A DNA stretch of 64,000 nucleotides, taken from positions 868,429 through 932,428 of the forward strand of contig NZ_PQBZ01000034.1 of the NCBI RefSeq assembly GCF_002964665.1, written 5' to 3'. The translations under genes and the position numbers were made by a program. The DNA is from Pseudoalteromonas sp. T1lg23B. Lineage in GTDB: Bacteria; Pseudomonadota; Gammaproteobacteria; Enterobacterales; Alteromonadaceae. Positions 46,933 through 55,739 of the stretch are shown piece by piece. The notes under the pieces were generated by a model. That model was not told the origin of the DNA, searched no databases, and worked only from the letters and a program-made list of their open reading frames with translations. Positions within the stretch are counted from its first letter, which is position 1, and each line of letters starts with the position of its first letter.

Positions 46933-48456
46933 CTAGGTTGACGTCATCAATAGCTCTGCCTCAAACATGACAGCCTGATTTCGACCGCGGCTTTTAGCAC
47001 GATATAGCGCTGCATCAGCCTGATCGACACAATCGTTAGCGCTGAGTTGATCGCTGACAAAATCATAGGCTACAACGCCAATACTCAGTGTAAGTCCATG
47101 CTCGGCTTGCTCAGCAAACTCTTTAACCAAGCGCTGTGCAAAACTCATAACACTATGATGGGCCGTTTCTGGACAGACAATCAAAAATTCATCTCCACCC
47201 CAACGGCCAATAATATCGGTTGGCCGAGCTGACTCGGTTAAAAACTGACATAAGTTTTTCAACGCCACATCGCCAGCGAAGTGCCCTTCTTGGTCATTTA
47301 AAGGTTTGAAATTATCCAGATCAATTAGCAGCAATGATAATGGACGACGATAGCGGTTAGCGCGGATAAGTTCATCCTCGAGCAAAGAGTACGCATGCCG
47401 GCGGTTATACACTCCCGTTAAATAGTCTCGTTCAGCCTTGATAGCTAATTCTTCTTCTTGGCGAATATCTCTAACGATTGCGATTGAGAAATCCTTCGCA
47501 CCATGGTTAACACTGGCGATGGCAATATCTAGGGGCAATTGAGTACCATTTTTATGCAAGCCAACAATGTTTAACCCGTCTTTTTTACCATGCCGCATCT
47601 TAGACTTGCCAGAGTAGTCTTGCCTTAAATTGATGTGTCGCATCCGATAAGATTCTGGGATCAGATCTTCGACCTTCATGCTAAGTAATTGTGCTTTAGT
47701 GTAACCAAACAGCTCTTCCATCGCTTTATTAACACGAATGATATGCCCCTGCTTGTCACAATAAAGAATTGAATCAGGGGTGACTTCAAACAGAACGTCT
47801 CTTTCACGAAATAGTACTGCTATGCGCCACAGCGCTATTATGTTAAGCAGTGCTGCCAAACACACGATGGGAGACACCACAGAAGCACCAAGCTTAATGG
47901 TAGACAACGTCTCATTACGAAGCTTAGTCTGCAAAACTAAGGCCTGCTGATAACTGCTACGTAAGCTGGCACGTAAGCTCTGCTGTGCGCTTTCGGCACT
48001 GTCATCATTAACACGCACAAGCACATCTAATTGCTCAACACTCAATTCCTTATATCCTTCAGACTGAGCTTCAGAGAGTTTACTTGCATAGGTTCGAACA
48101 GTGCTTTCAATAATATCGATTGCGGCTATTTCTTCATCTGTCAGTGTGAGCTTTCTGAAGGCTCGAATATTATCATAAACTTGTGAGAGATCTGTTTGCG
48201 CGCCTAGCAGATAGCTCGGCTCACGACGCAAAACATAATTTTTGAAATGATGAATAAACCCACCGTAGCCCAAGTTTTGATCTAACTTAGCAAGCAACAC
48301 GGCTTTTTCGAGATTACTGCTGGTAATTTGCTGCCAGTTTGTATTTAGCTGCTCTGACTTTTGAACGGCAACAGTATTCCAATAAAACAGCGCGAAATTA
48401 ACGATAATTGTTAACGATAACAATACGCCTAATTGCCAGTAAAAACGCCGCTCCAT
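46933..48456 (-). CDS. Membrane PAS-GGDEF diguanylate cyclase
   Basis: This 507-residue protein has a first membrane helix (about 8-27), a periplasmic helical sensor of about 150 residues, a second helix near 190-210, a PAS domain (about 220-335, with SILYCDKQGHIIRVNKAMEE) and a GGDEF domain with an intact RWGGDEFLIV active site. RPTD lies five residues before GGDEF, the position of the RxxD inhibitory site, so product inhibition by c-di-GMP is expected. It makes c-di-GMP in response to an unknown periplasmic or redox cue. It is monocistronic. Confidence 0.92.
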   Translation of the reverse strand: MERRFYWQLGVLLSLTIIVNFALFYWNTVAVQKSEQLNTNWQQITSSNLEKAVLLAKLDQNLGYGGFIHHFKNYVLRREPSYLLGAQTDLSQVYDNIRAFRKLTLTDEEIAAIDIIESTVRTYASKLSEAQSEGYKELSVEQLDVLVRVNDDSAESAQQSLRASLRSSYQQALVLQTKLRNETLSTIKLGASVVSPIVCLAALLNIIALWRIAVLFRERDVLFEVTPDSILYCDKQGHIIRVNKAMEELFGYTKAQLLSMKVEDLIPESYRMRHINLRQDYSGKSKMRHGKKDGLNIVGLHKNGTQLPLDIAIASVNHGAKDFSIAIVRDIRQEEELAIKAERDYLTGVYNRRHAYSLLEDELIRANRYRRPLSLLLIDLDNFKPLNDQEGHFAGDVALKNLCQFLTESARPTDIIGRWGGDEFLIVCPETAHHSVMSFAQRLVKEFAEQAEHGLTLSIGVVAYDFVSDQLSANDCVDQADAALYRAKSRGRNQAVMFEAELLMTST

Positions 48457-48553
48457 AACTTTGCATCCAAGCTAAAGTGTTAAGCATAAGTGTAGCTAAC
48501 AAATACATGACAGCAATAATTTACAGCGCTTATTAGAGCTTGATATAAAATAC

Positions 48554-48592
48554 AAAAAAGGGAACACGCCGCAAGGTGTATTCCCTTTTTTT
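48554..48592. terminator. Bidirectional terminator after fadJ
   Basis: The stem AAAAAAGGGAACAC with GTGTATTCCCTTTTTT (one bulged A) has an eight-base loop and an A-run before plus T-run after, so it can end transcription in both directions. It lies 31 bases beyond the restored fadJ stop. Confidence 0.8.
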
Positions 48593-48622
48593 AAAACTCA
48601 GGACAATAAAGTTAGTATTGTC

Positions 48623-48811
48623 TTAAGGCGTTTCAGTCTGCTCTTCGCTTGACTTAGATGCGTCTTGAGGTTGTGGTTTACTCACCTCACTCAATGCAGG
48701 CTTCGTCTCTTGATAAAACTTCGCGCCTTTTTCAGCCATTTTCATCAACGGCTCGGCTGGAGTAAACACTGGGTTATCAGAAGCATAAGTCGACAATTCT
48801 GAACAAACCTT
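48623..48811 (-). pseudogene. fadJ: Displaced C-terminal tail of fadJ (frame -1)
   Basis: In the frame one base off from fadJ, 62 codons read KVCSELSTYASDNPVF, then TPAEPLMKMAEKGAKFY, then an acidic tail and TAA at 48623-48625. This is the normal FadJ C terminus, which is expected to continue directly after SYMDNVVLA. A single base is missing around 48811-48813. Restoring one base joins the two frames into one protein. Confidence 0.85.
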
Positions 48812-50805
48812 GCTAACACCACGTTATCCATGTAACTGAATGGGCCACCAAGGAATGGCGGGAAGCCGATACCAAAAATCGCACCAATGTCACCATCACG
48901 AGGGCTGGCAATAATGCCTTCATCTAAACAGCGTGCTGCCTCGTTAAGCATCTGCGCAACACAGCGACTAGCTATTTCTTGCTTGTTCAGGCGTGGGCTG
49001 CTGGTAATACCCAACAACTCGTATACTGACTCATCGACTTTTTTATCTTTCTTATCGTAGCTATAAAAACCTCGACTTGTTTTACGACCCAGACGCTTTG
49101 CATCTATGAGGCGGTCAAAAGCTGTTGGCGCTTTAAAACGTTCGCCTAGCTCTTTTTCCAAAATAGGTGCGATTTTTGAGCCGATATCAATACCCACTTC
49201 ATCAAGTAATGCCAGCGGTCCTACTGGGAAGCCAAACTCCACCAACGCTTGATCAATCTTTTCGATTGGCTCACCAGCTAGCAGTAAATTAGCCGCTTCA
49301 TTGACATAAGGGGCCAAAATACGGTTTACGTAAAAGCCAGCTTTATCTTGTACCACGATCGGCGTTTTACCCTGCTTACGTGCAAAATTCACAGTGCGAG
49401 CAATGGTTTGCTCCGAAGTACCAGCATGAGGAATTATCTCAACCAGCGGCATTTTCTCAACTGGAGAGAAATAATGCAGACCAATAACATTTTCAGGACG
49501 CGCTGCTTTTTCAGCAATTTGCGCTATCGGTAATGACGAGGTGTTACTAGCAAAAATGGTGTCTTTTTGACAGTGTTGCTCAATATCAGCAACCATGCCC
49601 TGCTTAAGCTTAAGATCTTCAAATACCGCTTCAATAACCATATCAATATGTTTAAAGCCAGAATAATCTGTGGTGCCAGTTATGCGGTTCATGGTTTGTT
49701 GCAACTCAGCCTTTGTCATGATGCGACGCTTTTGGCGCTTAGACAAAATTTTGTAGCTATAATTCATGGCATTTGCGATGCCTTGCTGCGCTACGTCTTT
49801 AACACGTACCAAGGCTTGAGCCTTCACCGCGCTGACATGAGCGATTCCTGCGCCCATCAGGCCACCACCAAGAACGGCTGTACGGGAGATAGGTGCAACG
49901 TCATCATTCTTCCACTCTTTTTTCATTTCCGTAGTGGCAAAGAATATACCGCGCAGTGCTTTAGACACATCTGTCATAACCAAGTCAGCAAACCCTTCTG
50001 CCTCGGTTTTATATGCTTTAAGCTCATCAAGCTCTATCGAAGCGCGCACAGCTTTAATAATGTTAAGCGGTGCTGGGTAATGACCACCCGTCTTTTTAAG
50101 CACGTTTTCCTGTGCTTTTTTGAAGATAATATTACGACCAAATGGATTTGATTCAAGCAGTTGGCTAAGTCTGTCTAAACGCGGTTTAGAGGGTTTCGCT
50201 TTACCCTTGGTTGCCATTTCTGAGGCAACTGACAACAAGATGCTAGCTGGTACACAGTCGTTAACCAACCCTGACTTTTTAGCCTGCTTAGCACGCACTT
50301 GCTTACCGGTTAGCATCCACTCAAGTGCTTTTTGAATACCCACAAGTTTTGGCAAACGTTGCGTCCCACCGCCACCAGGTAATAAACCAAGCTGTACTTC
50401 TGGTAGACCCAACTTAGTAATGTCACTATCTGTACACACTCGGTAATCACATGCTAAAGCAAACTCTAAACCACCGCCAAGTGCAGCACCATGAATAGCC
50501 GCAACCGTTGGATAAGGCTGCTTTTTCATGGTAAAGAATGCTTGCTGACACATTTCAGACAACGCCAATGCGTCTTCACGCGTTTTTGCGTTGTCCAGCA
50601 TTTTTATGTCTGCGCCTGCAATGAAGTTATCGCTTTTACCACTGATAAAAACCATCCCAGTAATATTGTCATCGCGACCTTGTTTTAAAATCGCCAACAA
50701 GTCTTCGGCAAAACTATCTCGCAGGGTGTTCATTTTCTCACCCGGGACATCGATGGTAACGATGGCTACTCGTCTTTCGTTTAATTCATAACTAAATACT
50801 GACAT
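48745..50805 (-). CDS. fadJ: Fatty acid oxidation complex alpha subunit FadJ, C-terminally frameshifted
   Basis: FadJ carries enoyl-CoA hydratase (about residues 1-190, with HGAALGGGLEFALACDYR) and 3-hydroxyacyl-CoA dehydrogenase (from about 310, AVLGGGLMGAGIAHVSA). The dehydrogenase motif VIGLHYFSPVEKMPLVEI is present. The open frame ends after 21 aberrant residues because one base is missing; the native last 62 residues continue in the next frame. Part of the second C-terminal dehydrogenase domain is lost, so activity may be impaired. It follows fadI with a one-base TAATG overlap. A sequencing error is the main alternative. Confidence 0.9.
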   Translation of the reverse strand: MSVFSYELNERRVAIVTIDVPGEKMNTLRDSFAEDLLAILKQGRDDNITGMVFISGKSDNFIAGADIKMLDNAKTREDALALSEMCQQAFFTMKKQPYPTVAAIHGAALGGGLEFALACDYRVCTDSDITKLGLPEVQLGLLPGGGGTQRLPKLVGIQKALEWMLTGKQVRAKQAKKSGLVNDCVPASILLSVASEMATKGKAKPSKPRLDRLSQLLESNPFGRNIIFKKAQENVLKKTGGHYPAPLNIIKAVRASIELDELKAYKTEAEGFADLVMTDVSKALRGIFFATTEMKKEWKNDDVAPISRTAVLGGGLMGAGIAHVSAVKAQALVRVKDVAQQGIANAMNYSYKILSKRQKRRIMTKAELQQTMNRITGTTDYSGFKHIDMVIEAVFEDLKLKQGMVADIEQHCQKDTIFASNTSSLPIAQIAEKAARPENVIGLHYFSPVEKMPLVEIIPHAGTSEQTIARTVNFARKQGKTPIVVQDKAGFYVNRILAPYVNEAANLLLAGEPIEKIDQALVEFGFPVGPLALLDEVGIDIGSKIAPILEKELGERFKAPTAFDRLIDAKRLGRKTSRGFYSYDKKDKKVDESVYELLGITSSPRLNKQEIASRCVAQMLNEAARCLDEGIIASPRDGDIGAIFGIGFPPFLGGPFSYMDNVVLARFVQNCRLMLLITQCLLQPSR

Positions 50806-52115
50806 TACGCGCTCTCCAATACAAAGGCTGCACCCAAACCACCTGCCGCACAGGCTGTGGTTAATGCTAAGCCGCCGCCACGACGTTTTAACTCATACAA
50901 ACTTTGCGTGATCAAACGTGCTCCCGTTGCCGCAAATGGGTGACCATATGCTAATGAGCCGCCGTTAACGTTAAACTTATCCATATCTATTTCGCCAATC
51001 GCTTTTGAACGACCAAGCTTTTCTTGCGCAAACTTGTCTGAACCAAACATCTTCATGTTTGCTAACGCTTGCGCAGCAAATGCTTCGTGCATTTCTATCA
51101 AATCTAGGTCTTTTAAGCTAATGCCCGCTCTATCTAGCGCTACAGGCGTCGAGTGAGCTGGACCCATTAACATATCTTCGTGTACACCAATTGCAGAGAA
51201 TGCAAAACTGCGAACATAACCTAGGATGTCATACCCCAGTGCTTTAGCTTTGCTCTCACTCATCATCAATACCGCCGCTGCACCATCTGTTAGCGGAGTG
51301 GCATTTGCTGCCGTAACCGAACCATGTACTCTATCAAATACCGGCTTAAGTTTTGCGTACCCTTCTAATGATGAATTAGTACGGATGTTATTATCTTGCT
51401 CAATAAATGATTTATATGGCGGTACATGAGCAGTCATCACTTCTTCTGCCAATAATCCATCGGCCCACGCTTTAGCTGCTAGTGTGTGCGAGCGATGCGC
51501 CATCGCATCCTGATCGGCACGGCTGATACCATGAGTTTTAGCCATCTGCTCGGCGGTTTGCCCCATTGACAGTCCGGTTGAGTATTCAGCTACGGCAGGA
51601 GGTACTGGCAGTAAATCTTTTAAACGTAATTTTGAGAAAATCTTTAGGCGCTGACCTAAGGTACGCGCTTTGTTCAAATCAACAAGGCTGCCAGCGAGTT
51701 TTTTACTCACTCCGATTGGCAATACTGATGATGAGTCTGCACCACCTGCAATACCAACCGTCGCAGACCCTGCAATGATTGATTCGGCTACATTGGCAAT
51801 CGCCTGAAAACTGGTTGCACATGCACGTGATACCGAATATGCATCCACAGATACTGGCATACCTGTGCCCAATACAATCTCACGCGCGATATTTGGCGCT
51901 TCTGGCATTTGCACAACTTGGCCAAATACCAACTGATCAATTTCATTTTTATCAAAGTTCAAACGCTCAAGCATTTCGTTCACTACCAATTTACCTAAGT
52001 CCAGTGCTGGTACATGATGGAACGCTGTCGCTTGTTTTGCGAATGGAGTACGTAACCCACTTACAATCGCGATACGGTCGCCTTTCGTTGTTTTTAGAAT
52101 GTTTTGCTCAGACAT
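50805..52115 (-). CDS. fadI: Acetyl-CoA acyltransferase (3-ketoacyl-CoA thiolase) FadI
   Basis: This 436-residue thiolase catalyses the last step of beta-oxidation. The nucleophilic Cys is in [16 protein letters not shown], the catalytic His in [19 protein letters not shown] and the second Cys in [15 protein letters not shown]. Length and motifs fit FadI rather than FadA. It is first in the fadIJ operon and has a FadR-type site 19 bases before its start. Confidence 0.93.
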   Translation of the reverse strand: MSEQNILKTTKGDRIAIVSGLRTPFAKQATAFHHVPALDLGKLVVNEMLERLNFDKNEIDQLVFGQVVQMPEAPNIAREIVLGTGMPVSVDAYSVSRACATSFQAIANVAESIIAGSATVGIAGGADSSSVLPIGVSKKLAGSLVDLNKARTLGQRLKIFSKLRLKDLLPVPPAVAEYSTGLSMGQTAEQMAKTHGISRADQDAMAHRSHTLAAKAWADGLLAEEVMTAHVPPYKSFIEQDNNIRTNSSLEGYAKLKPVFDRVHGSVTAANATPLTDGAAAVLMMSESKAKALGYDILGYVRSFAFSAIGVHEDMLMGPAHSTPVALDRAGISLKDLDLIEMHEAFAAQALANMKMFGSDKFAQEKLGRSKAIGEIDMDKFNVNGGSLAYGHPFAATGARLITQSLYELKRRGGGLALTTACAAGGLGAAFVLESA

Positions 52116-52133
52116 TAATATGCTCTCCCGCTG

Positions 52134-52148
52134 ACAGGTCTGACCTGT
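52134..52148. promoter_or_regulatory. FadR-type operator upstream of fadI
   Basis: The perfect palindrome ACAGGTCTGACCTGT contains the GGTC-N-GACC core of FadR sites (consensus TGGTCNGACCA). Its position 19 bases before the fadI start suggests repression released by long-chain acyl-CoA. A FadR gene is not in the window. Confidence 0.6.
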
Positions 52149-52397
52149 TAAATTTTACCTGATTCTAAACAACCGCTACAGCAATGCCAATAGTAAAATC
52201 AAAATTGGTTACAAAAGAATCAAACACCCCTTACCCTAGTCGTTTTTTTATACAGTCGCAAAAGTTATTGAAAAAACTCGGGAACTATTCAAAAAACCAG
52301 AGTCTAAGTATGACGCAAAAATGTCAATCAACACTTGAGATCAGACAACAAACCCATATAACTTAGAACAAAAATTTGTCACAACAAGGACAAAGCA
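52149..52397. other. Divergent intergenic region fadI / moxR
   Basis: About 250 bases without a gene. It must hold the rightward promoter of the MoxR-Bat operon. AT-rich runs lie at 52180-52320. No clear operator other than the FadR-type site at its left edge was seen. Confidence 0.4.
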
Positions 52398-53354
52398 ATG
52401 GCAGTAAATGAATTTACACAATTAAAACGCTATCTCGATACACAAATTATTGGTCAGCCTGCTTTGACTCAGGCTTTACTTATCGCTATTTTGGCTGATG
52501 GCCACCTTTTAGTAGAAGGCCCACCTGGACTCGCTAAGACGCGTGCAGTTAATGCGTTGGCAAAAGGTATTGAGGGCAGCTTTCAGCGCGTGCAGTTTAC
52601 CCCAGATTTGTTACCCGCTGACGTGACGGGCACGGATATATATCGCCAACAAACCAGCGAATTTGTATTTGAAAAAGGCCCATTGTTTCACAACCTGATC
52701 CTCGCTGATGAAATCAACCGAGCTCCAGCTAAAGTGCAATCGGCACTTCTTGAAGCAATGGCTGAAAGACAAATTACAGTAGGCAAAAATACTTACCCAT
52801 TGTCCGACCTATTCATGGTTATGGCGACACAAAATCCGCTAGAACAAGAAGGCACATACCCGCTACCCGAAGCCCAACTAGACCGTTTCTTGCTACACCT
52901 AAATATTGATTACCCACACGCCGAAAATGAACTTGAGATTTTACGACTGACGCGTGGAGAAGCTTTGGAGCAAGTAACTGAGAGCTTTGCCCCTATTAGT
53001 CAGGCTACCTTATTTGCTGCTCGTAAAAGTGTTTTGTCAATGCACCTCGCCGAGCCGCTTGAACAATATTTAGTACAGCTGATTATCGCCACGCGTCAGG
53101 CCTCTAAACTGGATGAACAGCTTGGAGCATGGATTGAGTTTGGCGCAAGTCCTCGTGCCACCATCGCATTAGATAAGTGTGCGCGTGCACATGCCTGGCT
53201 GAATGAACGTGACTTTGTCACTCCTGAAGATATTCAAGCCGTGGTCCACAATGTTTTACGTCACCGCATTATTTTGAGCTACGAAGCACAAGCAGATGGC
53301 ATCAGCAAAGATGAAGTGATCAGTCGAATCGTTGAATTAGTGCCTGTACCGTAA
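52398..53354 (+). CDS. MoxR-family AAA+ ATPase
   Basis: This 318-residue ATPase has the Walker A variant VEGPPGLAKTR, Walker B NLILADEINRAPAK and the MoxR stretch MATQNPLEQEGTYPLPEAQLD, with the usual lid domain. MoxR proteins are chaperone-like and act with VWA-domain partners. It heads a six-gene operon (MoxR, DUF58, DUF4381, BatA, BatB, BatD); its stop overlaps the next start by one base. Confidence 0.93.
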   Translation: MAVNEFTQLKRYLDTQIIGQPALTQALLIAILADGHLLVEGPPGLAKTRAVNALAKGIEGSFQRVQFTPDLLPADVTGTDIYRQQTSEFVFEKGPLFHNLILADEINRAPAKVQSALLEAMAERQITVGKNTYPLSDLFMVMATQNPLEQEGTYPLPEAQLDRFLLHLNIDYPHAENELEILRLTRGEALEQVTESFAPISQATLFAARKSVLSMHLAEPLEQYLVQLIIATRQASKLDEQLGAWIEFGASPRATIALDKCARAHAWLNERDFVTPEDIQAVVHNVLRHRIILSYEAQADGISKDEVISRIVELVPVP

Positions 53355-54319
53355 TGAAGCAACCAACTCAGTTATCAACCCAAGCATGGTTAGAGCAATG
53401 CCACAGTAATGGCGCACAATTGGGCTTGAAAGAGTTACTATATTACAAGCCCAAAGCCAATTTACTGTCGCTAAAGCCCAGATCACGTATTAAAAGTAAT
53501 CAAGCGGGTCAATATTTAGCTCCTCACAAAGGCCGAGGTATGGAGTTCGCTGAGGTGCGCCAATATCAGTATGGTGATGATATCCGTGCTATAGACTGGC
53601 GCGTTACTGCAAGAACGGGTGAAGCGCACACCAAGCTTTATCAAGAAGAAAAAGAGCGGCCAGTATTCGTATTTACGGATCTTACAAATAGCATGCTATT
53701 TGGCAGTAAATTACTACTTAAATCAGTACAAGCGGCTCATTTAAGTGCTTTGGTTGCTTGGTCGGCGTGTCAGCGCGGTGATAGGCTCGGTGGTATTGTG
53801 TTTAGCGAATATGGGCATCATGAGCTCAAACCAGCCGCGCGAGATAAAGGCGTGTTAGCCTTGTGTCATCAACTATGTGATATCCACCAACTGGCGCTAC
53901 AAAACCGCGAGCAAGTATTGGACAGTGAACAGCTAGAAAACCGCTTTGCCGATAACCTAAAACGGCTAACTCATCTAGCTAAACCGGGCAGCCTAGTCTA
54001 TCTGATTTCAGACTTTAACCATCTCAGTGACACCAGTTTTAAACAATTGGAGCGCTTGGCGCGGCATTGTGAATTGATCGGCTGTCACATCAGCGATCCA
54101 TTTGAACATCAGCTACCCGCTTATCGTGAAGCGATTATGGTTGAAGCGGGTGCAGGTGTCTGGACATTGCCATTGATGGACAAACAATTTCGCAGTAAGT
54201 TTGCCGAGCAAGCGGCAGATGTATTTGCCAAGCGCCTAGCTCGTTTAAAGCGCTCGGGTATGACCATGCAATCTTTTAGTGCGGCAACGCCCTTAGAATC
54301 ACAGCTTTCGAGGTATTAA
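53354..54319 (+). CDS. DUF58 protein of the MoxR-Bat operon
   Basis: This 321-residue cytoplasmic protein has the DUF58 signature GRGMEFAEVRQYQYGDDIR followed by AIDWRVTARTGEAHTKLY, and a VWA-like remainder (VFVFTDLTNSMLFG). It probably partners with MoxR. It is translationally coupled to moxR and lies five bases before the DUF4381 gene. Confidence 0.9.
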   Translation: MKQPTQLSTQAWLEQCHSNGAQLGLKELLYYKPKANLLSLKPRSRIKSNQAGQYLAPHKGRGMEFAEVRQYQYGDDIRAIDWRVTARTGEAHTKLYQEEKERPVFVFTDLTNSMLFGSKLLLKSVQAAHLSALVAWSACQRGDRLGGIVFSEYGHHELKPAARDKGVLALCHQLCDIHQLALQNREQVLDSEQLENRFADNLKRLTHLAKPGSLVYLISDFNHLSDTSFKQLERLARHCELIGCHISDPFEHQLPAYREAIMVEAGAGVWTLPLMDKQFRSKFAEQAADVFAKRLARLKRSGMTMQSFSAATPLESQLSRY

Positions 54320-54324
54320 CAGTT

Positions 54325-54759
54325 ATGCAGGCTTCTCCACTAGATGCATTACACGACGTGATGCCACCAAGCGAAGTGTCATGGTGGCCGCTATCACCTG
54401 CTACATGGGCCGTCATAGCGGCGCTATTCATCATCATAACTTTACTGATCGTCTGGCGATACAGAATTTGGCAGCATAAGCGCGCAAAACGCGAAGCTAT
54501 TAGCCAGTGTGAGCAGCATCAGCACGACGCTCAGCAGTTACACATATTAATTAAACGTCTGACTAAACATTACTATGGTAATCAGGCAGTGGCGGGGTCT
54601 AATCAACTCTGGGCAACCCGTTTAACCAAGTTGAGTGGACAAACCTTTAATGCGCAAGAGCTTGATACGCTTTACAGCCCGCAGCCAAGTGCTGAGCTGG
54701 CGCCTAAGCTGCGTCTGGCCATCAAAAACTTTAAATTGAAAGAGGCCATCGATGTTTGA
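54325..54759 (+). CDS. DUF4381 membrane protein
   Basis: This 144-residue protein has one membrane helix at about 27-48 (WAVIAALFIIITLLIVWRY) preceded by the family-typical MPPSEVSWWPLSPATW. The helical C terminus faces the cytoplasm. It overlaps the BatA start by eight bases. Function is unknown; its place in the MoxR-Bat operon is conserved. Confidence 0.85.
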   Translation: MQASPLDALHDVMPPSEVSWWPLSPATWAVIAALFIIITLLIVWRYRIWQHKRAKREAISQCEQHQHDAQQLHILIKRLTKHYYGNQAVAGSNQLWATRLTKLSGQTFNAQELDTLYSPQPSAELAPKLRLAIKNFKLKEAIDV

Positions 54760-55738
54760 GTTCACTTGGCCTTGGGCCTTTGTATTATTACCCTTGCCAT
54801 GGCTACTTGCGAAATTAAAACCCGTACAACACACCGCCAGTGCGCGTCTACGTATGCCTAGTTTTGCGAACCTCGCAACACTGGCTCCTAAAGCGGTGCA
54901 ACACAACCGTAAAATGCACTGGCTAGAGTCACTGCTTTGGCTGTTACTGGTTGTGGCTGCGGCTAACCCTCAATGGCTTGATGAGCCAATCGCCCTACCC
55001 AACGAAGGCCGTGATATCATGCTGGCAGTGGACCTATCCGGCTCGATGACGGAGCAAGACATGGAATACCAAGGCCGTTATATAGATCGCTTATCGGTTG
55101 TAAAAGCCGTGTTAGGTGATTTTATTGAACAGCGACAAGGTGACCGATTAGGTTTAATTTTATTTGGCGATACGGCATTTTTGCAAACCCCGCTTACACG
55201 AGATCTCAATACCGTCAGCCAAATGCTAAGCGAGGCACAAATAGGCTTAGTGGGTCGTGCAACGGCTATCGGCGACGCATTAGGGCTTGCAGTAAAACGT
55301 TTCAGTCAGAAGCAACAAAGTAACCGCGTGCTAATTTTGCTGACCGATGGTCAAAATACGGCGGGCAATCTAAGCCCCGACGATGCGTTGATCTTAGCCC
55401 GAGAGGAAGGGATTAAAGTGTACACCGTGGGAGTCGGCTCTGACGGCAGAGGTGGATTTAGTCTATTTGGAATGGGTGGAGTCGGCGGTGGTAGCATTGA
55501 CGAAGCAACACTGAAGCATATTGCTAAAGAAACCGGTGGGCTGTACTTCAGAGCGAAAGACGTCGCAGGTTTACAGCAGATTTATCAAGAGCTGGATAAA
55601 CTTGAGCCAGTATCCGATGAGGCGCAAACCTTTCGCCCACAACTAGCGCTCTTTTATTGGCCACTTGGCGGAGCTTTACTACTGATTGCTCTAGCCATTT
55701 TACTAAAAGCCCTGCGTGGCATGAGACAGGAGGTGTAA
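54752..55738 (+). CDS. VWA-domain protein BatA-like
   Basis: This 328-residue membrane protein has N-terminal helices (to about 75) and a von Willebrand A domain with the MIDAS motif AVDLSGSMTEQDM at about 90-102, later LILFGDTAFLQTPLT and LLTDGQNTAGN. A final membrane helix lies at about 300-322. It is predicted to face the periplasm and interact with BatB and BatD. One base separates it from batB. Confidence 0.9.
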   Translation: MFEFTWPWAFVLLPLPWLLAKLKPVQHTASARLRMPSFANLATLAPKAVQHNRKMHWLESLLWLLLVVAAANPQWLDEPIALPNEGRDIMLAVDLSGSMTEQDMEYQGRYIDRLSVVKAVLGDFIEQRQGDRLGLILFGDTAFLQTPLTRDLNTVSQMLSEAQIGLVGRATAIGDALGLAVKRFSQKQQSNRVLILLTDGQNTAGNLSPDDALILAREEGIKVYTVGVGSDGRGGFSLFGMGGVGGGSIDEATLKHIAKETGGLYFRAKDVAGLQQIYQELDKLEPVSDEAQTFRPQLALFYWPLGGALLLIALAILLKALRGMRQEV

Positions 55739-55739
55739 T

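Noticed and set aside
49567..50151. 194-codon open frame antisense to fadJ.
   Set aside because: It has no ribosome site and lies wholly inside a conserved coding gene.
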